From: a virus
DNA length: 37,461 nucleotides
Reading direction: 5' to 3' (one strand)
IMG/VR virus record: IMGVR_UViG_3300006802_000227
Location: 1 to 37,461 of that record
Part shown: positions 31,601 to 37,461 of the stretch, one piece after another
Position numbering within the stretch: position 1 is the stretch's first letter
Layout: each line of letters opens with the position of its first letter
Notes under the pieces: generated by a model
Told to the model about the DNA's origin: nothing
Seen by the model: only the letters and a program-made list of their open reading frames with translations
The model's database searches: none
Position numbers and translations under genes: made by a program

Positions 31601-33638
31601 TGCCTTCGTAAAAGAAGTAGTGGATGTGCTAGAAGGGGGTAAGTCTACTAAAGCCTCTGTTAATGATGTATCTTCTTCTATAAAAACAATCCTAGATTAT
31701 CAAGGGGCTCGTCTTAAATCATTAGGTGTGATAACTGACACTATAGAAGGTTACTCTTTAAAAGGCACCCATAACAGAGCTGTCATAAGGAACAATAAAG
31801 AGAACTGGATGTCTACAGTTAAACCTCTCCTTGATTGGCAGGAAATAAGTAAGTTTAAAAAAGTATCTACAGCTAAGGATAGAGATAATTTTCTTAATGG
31901 GGTTTTTGATGAGCTGAAAAGGGCTCAAGATATAGAGGATTTCATACAAGGTTTAAAAAACGAAAATGAAGTATCCTCTGATATAATTATTGCAGCCTCC
32001 CATTTTGACCCAGATAAGGCGGAGTTGCATAAAGATGAGCTATTGTCTAAAGTACACAGGAGTCTTCGTTTCCTTAAAGGGAAGCAATATGAGTATGATA
32101 AAACATCTTATGGCTCAGGGAACCCTGCTAAGAAGTTACTGACTAATATAATGTTAACAGCGGATAAAATCGCTGTCCATGAGTCTTTGGGCTTCAATTG
32201 GGATCAACTAAAAGCAAGCACAAACCTGCACGATCCGCAGGTGAATATGGTTTTTGATTATATCACAGGATTCACAGACACCCCTGTGAATAAAAGGTAT
32301 GGTAGAATACGCCAAACAGCCAGCCAGTTAACCGACTTAGCTATGTTATGGCGATCCGGGCTGACATCTGCAACTTCTGACCCTGCTCATATGGTATCTA
32401 CTTTAAGGTATTTAGGGGTTCCTATGAAGCAAGCGTATCATATGTCCGCTAAAGCTATGAAGCAAGCAGGTCTACGCAACAAAGCCTTTCACCCTAATTC
32501 CTCAGAGGCGGTGAAATTAAAAGGTTATGGCGCAGGTTTGGATGCTTGGATGAATGCGGCTTCTCGTAAGTTTGGTGGGGAGTTTGGGTTACTTGCTCAT
32601 GAGGAGATAGGGTTCATGGATAATATATCCAAGAAGATTTCAGAGTATCACTCTAAGATGTTTGTTTTAAACGGACAATCTTGGATAACTTCCGTAGGCC
32701 AAGAGGCTATGGTGGACTTAGGGCAGCAGATGATAGCCCGAGCAACTATAGGACCTCGTGTAAATAAAACCTTCCAACATGTTCTGGATAGGTTTGGTGT
32801 GACTAAAGAAGATATACCTTTAATTAGAGAGGCTACTTATAGGGATGCGGATGGAGTGGCTCGTATAGACCCTAATAAGATAAAAGATGTTAAAATACAA
32901 GACAAAGTAAGATCTTATTTAGATGAGACTATGCGCATGGGAGTTATCGAACCAGATGCTCGCTCTCAGGCTTATATAAGACTGGGTTTTAGAGAAGGAA
33001 CCCCTGCGGGTGTTGCTGTTCGTTTGGTCACTAAGTATATGGCTTTCTCCTTAGCTCAAGGAAGACAATCATATGCTCGTATGTTACAAGGGTTCTCCCC
33101 TGAGAAGGTTAAAGCTCTTTCTCAAGATCCTCGTGCTCTGGGTAATTTGTTACTGCAATCAAACTTAATGACTTTTGCAGGTATGGCTTTAGTTGGAGCC
33201 ACAGCAAATCAAGTAATTTCTGATATAACTAAATTTAAAGAACCTACAATATTTAATACAAATAAAATGGGTCAGATACTTCAGCGTGCAGGGTTAATTC
33301 CTGTAATAGGAGATGTGATGCAACGCACAGGGGCGGACACTTTGATGGGGGATGATAGTTTATTTGGAATAGGTGGCCCTACTATAGGCACCTTGGTGAA
33401 TATTGTGAACCAAATAGGTATACCTTTTATAGGGGATGAGGCTACTTCTTATGGTGTAGTTAATTCCGTCATGCAGGCGACGCCCGGAGCTACTATACCT
33501 TTCTTAGGGGAAGGCCGAAAGGCCTTGTTTTCTTCTATGTTCGATAGTTATAATGATGGGTTCCAGCGATCCTTGGCTTACAGTGAGAATAATTTTGACC
33601 AAACATCTCTTTTTAGGGAAGATACGGAGGACGAATAA
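28683..33638 (+). CDS. Giant internal virion protein, gp16-like, with HExxH metalloprotease motif
   Basis: The 1651-aa protein is in the place of T7 gp16 (about 1318 aa), an ejected protein that helps DNA cross the cell envelope. T7 gp16 carries a transglycosylase domain; none is seen here. Instead QIVGHEFWHTLE (H560, E561, H564) is a perfect HExxH zinc motif, and SSEYMADVVG (E617, D621) provides a third ligand in the E-x-x-x-D form of gluzincin metalloproteases. Gly/Ala-rich hydrophobic segments (about 185-240, and LMTFAGMALVGATANQVI near 1500) may insert into membrane. The rest is helical. It may cleave host envelope proteins or trim virion proteins during ejection. Confidence 0.75.
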   Translation: MAFNITNPNQRAIGYNPMGLSSDQVKGQELDLHTSIQAAAENNLMTKGIDLAVVSFLDEGEKKDPEELRVLFPETSYLFQDVEPMSLDAAYYISARAERRHELEAYTKKRNDTLSLRSGIGGASLAGLEKASVGALSFITENLDPSLLIPVLGQTAKGAGLLSKATGGRLTQATLTKGLGTVKGRIATGAIEGAVGGALVSPIEFNYAQTFLGQSGYEAAAASVFGGALFGTGMGTLFGGFRQMRVSKEAKEAMYKVGIDPSLPTKEALGQYADYLTNTEAFVHTAARNSFFKDLNTRIDSGKVPSAEELLEVGAQVDKLERQYGAAIAQEIPLRELRFTPDQIGEVYDEDSLVSFMGAHKRSEELSAAFGGFDIKEGLTQKVANYRLALDAYSEYLDKFDGVDLDNDLGYQKVFSELADKGEEVLDIHKMLMEIPELSRSNGLHTYMQEAGSDYLGIVDTLLSDHTIKDRPIGGPLSEVEIVNFLKRTAKKEFTTEKEKLLSRFLSAFGRELVVTPYLGPHGQVSPTSANTVFVSQKALVDNIESGESTVASMTQIVGHEFWHTLELLNPNIARNIVKQIVKGMSNDELVALGKIHLQSYKKMADANLAHSHASSEYMADVVGHLVNTERFWEKLTELLNKKQGKQVKSAAARWFHALADSEVLSIFKNSFGGRLNKQIDGLAETLSHKQDEIKNIDEELGLSPGMLNTAANDIYSDPSVYFQLKDLRADAFKQLGLKGEDYVDKSFKTMMRSTFTAGNEPKSEDAFTQILNDSVTSVNERLNQLTELTDNDFKNELFIKDQAFRFDQQDYRKNSENMEGESALNLPPNMVKMTGFYTLAHKNLTHMKKGSKVPSGLEGQLAANNLPFYLQLVKKGINPDDAATQILGPQYEAQLRKEALNQKAQRKFKSFKTKEELMDFLSGGYTKDSDGRAAGLSVARQREVERSVALAPLYQSLVKHDLANKWDSSTNDAFVKEVVDVLEGGKSTKASVNDVSSSIKTILDYQGARLKSLGVITDTIEGYSLKGTHNRAVIRNNKENWMSTVKPLLDWQEISKFKKVSTAKDRDNFLNGVFDELKRAQDIEDFIQGLKNENEVSSDIIIAASHFDPDKAELHKDELLSKVHRSLRFLKGKQYEYDKTSYGSGNPAKKLLTNIMLTADKIAVHESLGFNWDQLKASTNLHDPQVNMVFDYITGFTDTPVNKRYGRIRQTASQLTDLAMLWRSGLTSATSDPAHMVSTLRYLGVPMKQAYHMSAKAMKQAGLRNKAFHPNSSEAVKLKGYGAGLDAWMNAASRKFGGEFGLLAHEEIGFMDNISKKISEYHSKMFVLNGQSWITSVGQEAMVDLGQQMIARATIGPRVNKTFQHVLDRFGVTKEDIPLIREATYRDADGVARIDPNKIKDVKIQDKVRSYLDETMRMGVIEPDARSQAYIRLGFREGTPAGVAVRLVTKYMAFSLAQGRQSYARMLQGFSPEKVKALSQDPRALGNLLLQSNLMTFAGMALVGATANQVISDITKFKEPTIFNTNKMGQILQRAGLIPVIGDVMQRTGADTLMGDDSLFGIGGPTIGTLVNIVNQIGIPFIGDEATSYGVVNSVMQATPGATIPFLGEGRKALFSSMFDSYNDGFQRSLAYSENNFDQTSLFREDTEDE

Positions 33639-35152
33639 TGATTAGTGACGCAACAGCAAAAACAGATTACTCATACACAACAGGAGTAACACAATTTCAA
33701 AATACACCTGTATGTTTTGCAGACAGCGACCTACAGGTTATCTACACAGGGGCTAGTGGTGACGAGCTGCTTATGACCTTGACCACGGACTATACGGTCA
33801 GTGATGTAGGGACGAGCTTTACACGATCCAGCGTTCAGTTGACCGCTGTTGGTATCGCTAAGTTAGACGCAGTAACAGGGACAGTCCCTGTCATTGTTCA
33901 ACGTGTCTTGGCTGCCACTCAGTCTACGGACTATATAGCGATGGACGACTTTCCGGCGGAGAACCACGAAAACAACTTGGATTACCTGACCTTGTTGATT
34001 GCTCAAGCAAACGAGGGTGTGGCGCCTGCGGACAACAGGGCATTGCAATTCCCTGCCAACGACCCACAGAGTCTCAGCCCAGTTATACCTAAACAGACGG
34101 ATCGTGCGAAAAAGATTCTAAGTTTCGATGCTGATGGTGAGCCTACGGTCACTGATATATCAAGTGATACTATCGGTGGTATGACCGGACCGTCGAGTCA
34201 GGTGGAAGGTAACCTCGCTCTTTACGATGCGGTGGATGGAACACTTAAGCAGGATAACAACATCCACGAATCGCTATTCCTTCAGCAAACCTTGGATTGG
34301 TTATCTACCACTACTTGGGACTCTGATCTTGGACACATCGCTACGGTGACCGCTGCTACAGGTGTTACCTCCACCCCTACTTTCAATGTAAGTAATATCA
34401 AGCCGGGTAAATACTCTTTAATACTTATACAGGATGCCACAGGCGGAGCTGAGCCTCAGTGGGGTTCGATGATTAATGGAAACCCCCTCATTAAAACAGG
34501 AGCCAATGAAATTACCACAATTGAGTTTATTAGTGACGGTACTACCCTCTACGCCGTTGGGACAAGTGCCTCGGCCACCTCGGACGATACGGCTAGTATT
34601 AAGCCGTTTGCCTACGACTTTACCGGAGACGAAGCAGGAGTCGGCTACCTCTACTGTAATGGACAAGTAGTTAGCCGAACTACTTATGCTAATCTATACG
34701 CTAAAATAGGGACAACTTATGATACAGGAGGTGAAGGTGGAGGTAACTTCCGCCTCCCTGACTACCGAGGCTACTTCCTCCGTGGTTTAGATACTTCAGG
34801 AGTTGTAGACAAAGATGGTGCTGCTCGTGCTCTCGGAGACACACAAACGGATGAGATCAAAGCACACACAGCCACCTCTCATAACCACAGTGGCGATGAC
34901 GCTGGTTGGGGTGTATTTGATAATATAGGACAAAGTGCCTTGGGTTACTATTTCATCGCCAACGCAAACTCAGGGAATTTTAACTTACCTAATGACAGCG
35001 CAGGCGACACCACAACTATCTCAACCAATACCGTACTTCAAAATTTCGGCTCTGATAATGTAGACGGGAATACCTCAACATATACTCCGGGAGCTACTGA
35101 GGATGAAGTGCGCCCTGTGAATGTATCTGTCCACTACGGAATTAAATTCTAA
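33638..35152 (+). CDS. Tail fibre, T7-type N-terminus with collar domain
   Basis: The 504-aa protein starts like T7 gp17 (YTTGVTQFQNTPVCFADSDL, TTDYTVSDVG, VPVIVQRV, and AENHENNLDYLTLLIAQAN), the part that anchors the fibre to the tail. At about residues 334-400 a phage tail collar domain follows: YLYCNGQVVSRTTYANLYAK, then NFRLPDYRGYFLRGLDTSG, and the HNHSG motif. The C-terminal end is a beta-rich tip (VRPVNVSVHYGIKF). It likely binds the host surface. It overlaps the previous gene as TAATG. Confidence 0.88.
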   Translation: MISDATAKTDYSYTTGVTQFQNTPVCFADSDLQVIYTGASGDELLMTLTTDYTVSDVGTSFTRSSVQLTAVGIAKLDAVTGTVPVIVQRVLAATQSTDYIAMDDFPAENHENNLDYLTLLIAQANEGVAPADNRALQFPANDPQSLSPVIPKQTDRAKKILSFDADGEPTVTDISSDTIGGMTGPSSQVEGNLALYDAVDGTLKQDNNIHESLFLQQTLDWLSTTTWDSDLGHIATVTAATGVTSTPTFNVSNIKPGKYSLILIQDATGGAEPQWGSMINGNPLIKTGANEITTIEFISDGTTLYAVGTSASATSDDTASIKPFAYDFTGDEAGVGYLYCNGQVVSRTTYANLYAKIGTTYDTGGEGGGNFRLPDYRGYFLRGLDTSGVVDKDGAARALGDTQTDEIKAHTATSHNHSGDDAGWGVFDNIGQSALGYYFIANANSGNFNLPNDSAGDTTTISTNTVLQNFGSDNVDGNTSTYTPGATEDEVRPVNVSVHYGIKF

Positions 35153-35274
35153 TGAGCCGAGTCCCACCAATAGCATTCTACGACATACTAGAATGCAACA
35201 GCGGCCGGTCCGGTCTTGACACACGCCCAAGGTGCGTTAGATTGTATAAAAGAACAATTAGAACAAGGAGATAG
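35152..35274 (+). CDS. Tiny ORF after the tail fibre, 40 aa, doubtful
   Basis: The ORF overlaps the fibre stop as TAATG and reads MSRVPPIAFYDILECNSGRS, then an Arg-rich tail. The start overlap argues for a gene. However, it covers a perfect hairpin and a promoter-like sequence, so the stretch may equally be an untranslated spacer. Confidence 0.3.
   Translation: MSRVPPIAFYDILECNSGRSGLDTRPRCVRLYKRTIRTRR
35173..35235 (+). promoter_or_regulatory. Hairpin and promoter-like sequence before the second fibre gene
   Basis: An eight-base perfect stem (GCATTCTA / TAGAATGC) with an eight-base loop lies at 35173-35196, without a T-run. TTGACA follows at 35216-35221, and TTAGAT lies 15 bases beyond it; a TATAAA lies further on, 23 bases after the -35. 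The next gene has AAGGAG eight bases before its ATG. This looks like a local processing or promoter element that separates the fibre accessory genes. Confidence 0.4.
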
Positions 35275-35279
35275 TAAAG

Positions 35280-36089
35280 ATGGCTCAGATAACAAGTAAC
35301 GGAACATACGGTCCATATAAGTGGGTTCGTGGCGGTGGTGGAACAATGGTCACCAGTGGAACTTTTGACTCAGCTACTGTAAAACTACAGTACTCAATGG
35401 ATCAGGGGGTCACTAAAACAGACTACCCGGGGATCAGTCAGACAGCGGAAGGTGTCATGCCTTTCAATATCACAGAGAACCTTTGGTTATATGTGAACGT
35501 AGCTGGTGGTGGTGGATCGATGGATTTCTTCCTACAGGTCAACGAGTCCGAAGGCGCAAACAATTTAGCAACATTGACAGGTTCAGGGCTCGCCCAACAA
35601 TCAACCTTGTCATTAATGGAAACCGAACAGACGGATCAGGGGACAACTCTTGATTCCATCCTTGTTGACTCGGCCAGTATCAACACCACAGCAAGTAGTG
35701 TATTGACTAGGTTACAAGCAATAAGAGCAGGTGATGCCGCTGAGCGAGTTGAAACAGAGGACGCTGGACCGGCAGATCCTACAGGAGTTAATTTGTATAC
35801 TTTAAAAGGAGCCTCACTTGGTGGAGCATTAACTTTGTTCGCCGCTCCGGGCGCATCGACCTTTAATCAAGTTAGAGATTTGTATGTATCAACCGATACA
35901 GACACAGCCGCTAGTTTGTATTCCGGTTCTACGACCCTTTGGGCCGGTGAGCTTAAAGCAGCTAATGGTAGTATTCAGCTCACCCCACGGGAAGGGTTCA
36001 CTGGTGAGGACAACACCTCGGTGCAGTTTATCACCGCTGAGTCAGCCGCCACTGGTTATATTACCGCTCACTCTAAAGACGTAACATAA
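35280..36089 (+). CDS. Putative fibre or tail accessory protein, 269 aa
   Basis: The protein is Gly/Ser/Thr-rich and beta-rich (MAQITSNGTYGPYKWVRGGG, and NITENLWLYVNVAGGGGSM). A short helical region around residues 115-155 (LSLMETEQTDQGTTLDSIL) may form a trimeric coiled coil. It contains no Cys. An AAGGAG SD precedes the ATG. It lies between the main tail fibre and a lectin-like protein, so a structural or adsorption role is likely. The family is not recognised. Confidence 0.55.
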   Translation: MAQITSNGTYGPYKWVRGGGGTMVTSGTFDSATVKLQYSMDQGVTKTDYPGISQTAEGVMPFNITENLWLYVNVAGGGGSMDFFLQVNESEGANNLATLTGSGLAQQSTLSLMETEQTDQGTTLDSILVDSASINTTASSVLTRLQAIRAGDAAERVETEDAGPADPTGVNLYTLKGASLGGALTLFAAPGASTFNQVRDLYVSTDTDTAASLYSGSTTLWAGELKAANGSIQLTPREGFTGEDNTSVQFITAESAATGYITAHSKDVT

Positions 36090-37461
36090 TGTTCCCTATA
36101 AGCTGCTTAACTTCTGCGACTCGAAGGATGGGGGCAGAGACGCTATCCCTTGTCCAGAAGATTCTAAACATGAATCCGGACGTATGGTTTGACGACCCTA
36201 CGACCTACGCTCAGTCGGCTTTGGCTTTTGAGTCCGACGGATCGACGACTTACCTCATCTCTGAGAACGAAGGAACCTTTGCTATAGGGGATCAAGACTT
36301 CTCTGCTTGGGCTTGGGTGCAAATAGACTCTACTCGCACAGCGGACACTGACTATGTCATGTCAGAGTGGAAGACTGGTACTAATAAAAGGTCTTGGGGT
36401 ATTAGGCTAAATGCTAGTCATCAAATGGTATTTTTTATATGTGATGATGGAACATCAGGGAACGTATCAACCAGTAGTCATGCGACCGACTTATCACTAG
36501 CACACGAGGATGTATGGATCTTTGTAGTTGTCAGATATGACGCAAGTGCAGATGAGCAAAGTATCAGGTTGTTTGATACAAGCGGTGACGAGATAGGAGT
36601 CGAGAAGACTGGCACTCATGCTGGTGGTGCTTATTCTGACGGGGGTAAGTTTCATGTATCTGGACAAGGTGATGGATCATCTCAGGAATGGGACGGATAT
36701 ATCGACCAAGCTGCTGTATGTGTAGGTTATCGTGTAACCGATGATGATATCACTGAGCTAGTTAACGGTGGTAATGGACTACAATACGCTGACCTCACTG
36801 GGTCTGAGAATTACTACGCTAACCTAGAGGCTTGGTATGATTTTAATACTATTCAGAATCTGGGTAGGAATTACGCTACTAGTCAACACGCTGTTGACCT
36901 TCCAGATAACACTGATTGGTTCAGTTCAACAAGCTCAGATTTTGACAAGGAAACAGGTGCTTTTTCTGTTTCAGCTTGGTTAAAGACACCAAGTAGTTTT
37001 CCGGGCGATGATGGTCTGGGAATAATTATTTGTTCAAATGGTACTAGTAGAATTATGCAATGGGCTTTTCGTATTAGTACGACAGGAATGCCTTATGTAC
37101 ATTTTTACTACGACAATAGTAATTTTATTCAGAGGCAGTCGTCTGAAACTCTAAGCACTGATACATGGTATCATGTTGGTTTCTCATTTAATGGTGATGC
37201 CACGCCTGTTTATACGGATATTGAAGTTTATGTTAATTCTGTACAAACAACTCACGCAGGGGGCACGGGTGTTGGCTCTTTCATTGCTATGGAAAGTGTT
37301 GCTAGCTTTAACATAGGAAGACACGAGCAGAAATCAGCGCCTGCTGATGTTACAGGACCAATAACTATAGGCACCTTAGCTTTTTATGACGCTGAACTTT
37401 CTGCTGCTAATTTTTCAACACTTTGGAATGACGGCGTTCCATTAAAATACGTCGATACACT
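36089..37461 (+). CDS. Lectin-like (LamG/ConA-type) fibre protein, truncated at window edge
   Basis: The ORF begins at ATG 36089 (TAATG overlap) and stays open for 457 codons to the edge. Two similar jelly-roll domains are seen, at about residues 50-240 and 265-457. Markers in the first are LAFESDGSTTYLIS, DFSAWAWVQIDS and FVVVRYDASAD, ending YIDQAAVCVGYRVTDDDITE. The second has VDLPDNTDWFSS, AFSVSAWLKTPS, TWYHVGFSFNGD and GTLAFYDAELSAANFSTLWN. These are marks of Laminin-G/concanavalin-like domains, which bind sugars on cell surfaces. It is probably a receptor-binding or capsule-binding virion protein. Confidence 0.75.
   Translation, partial: MFPISCLTSATRRMGAETLSLVQKILNMNPDVWFDDPTTYAQSALAFESDGSTTYLISENEGTFAIGDQDFSAWAWVQIDSTRTADTDYVMSEWKTGTNKRSWGIRLNASHQMVFFICDDGTSGNVSTSSHATDLSLAHEDVWIFVVVRYDASADEQSIRLFDTSGDEIGVEKTGTHAGGAYSDGGKFHVSGQGDGSSQEWDGYIDQAAVCVGYRVTDDDITELVNGGNGLQYADLTGSENYYANLEAWYDFNTIQNLGRNYATSQHAVDLPDNTDWFSSTSSDFDKETGAFSVSAWLKTPSSFPGDDGLGIIICSNGTSRIMQWAFRISTTGMPYVHFYYDNSNFIQRQSSETLSTDTWYHVGFSFNGDATPVYTDIEVYVNSVQTTHAGGTGVGSFIAMESVASFNIGRHEQKSAPADVTGPITIGTLAFYDAELSAANFSTLWNDGVPLKYVDT

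Noticed and set aside
1-37461. tRNA genes, CRISPR arrays, insertion sequences, integrase, attachment sites
   Set aside because: I looked through coding and spacer sequence on both strands and saw no convincing example. A tRNA or repeat search program was not run.

Overview
This window is a large part of the genome of a tailed, short-tailed (podovirus-type) double-stranded DNA phage. The evidence is the run of virion genes in T7-like order (portal, scaffold, major capsid, two tail-tube proteins, three internal/ejection proteins, tail fibre) with lengths close to T7 gp8-gp17, next to a family A DNA polymerase, a primase and a helicase. Both ends cut through genes (a helicase on the left, a lectin-like fibre protein on the right), so this is not the whole genome. 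I see no integrase, no phage RNA polymerase, no tRNA and no CRISPR array. The host cannot be named from the sequence: some genes have good Shine-Dalgarno (SD) sites, while the capsid and small-terminase genes have none.

Layout. Positions 1-12978 are transcribed leftward (minus strand). In transcription order they hold: two very small genes and two unknown genes (12978-11559); a lysis block of two small membrane proteins and an SLT-type endolysin (11538-10722); a small helix-hairpin-helix protein and two tiny ORFs (10725-10280); a compact ubiquitin-like conjugation cassette (10244-6573); family A DNA polymerase (6573-4741); a cluster of small early-type genes including an HTH protein and a VRR-NUC-type nuclease (4741-3018); and a replication module of two unknown proteins, an archaeo-eukaryotic-type primase and an SF1-type helicase (3025-1). 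Positions 12979-14270 are a 1.3-kb non-coding divergent control region. Positions 14271-37461 are transcribed rightward: small and large terminase, two small proteins, portal, scaffold, a terminator and structured leader, major capsid, tail tube A and B, three internal virion proteins, T7/collar-type tail fibre, and two further fibre or lectin proteins.

The most interesting part is 6573-10244. It encodes a 70-aa beta-grasp ubiquitin-like protein (Ubl) ending in an exposed glycine, an E2-like protein with a GRIC-MG active-site motif, an E1/ThiF-like adenylating enzyme with a candidate catalytic Cys, and a JAB/JAMM isopeptidase with a perfect HxHx7SxxD motif. Two unrecognised proteins are interleaved. 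All are overlapping or tightly coupled and lie directly upstream of the DNA polymerase. The parts resemble those of the plasmid-borne PRTRC systems, but here they sit in a lytic-type phage operon. This suggests that the phage conjugates its own ubiquitin-like tag to host or virion proteins, or interferes with a host Ubl-based defence.

Other notable points are a zinc-metalloprotease motif inside the largest ejected virion protein, a Leu at the polymerase position equivalent to E. coli Pol I Phe762, a candidate -1 frameshift gene just downstream of the polymerase, and several genes under 60 codons shown by stop-start overlaps (TAATG, ATGA, ATGAATAA). Such overlaps join most neighbouring genes and point to translational coupling throughout.
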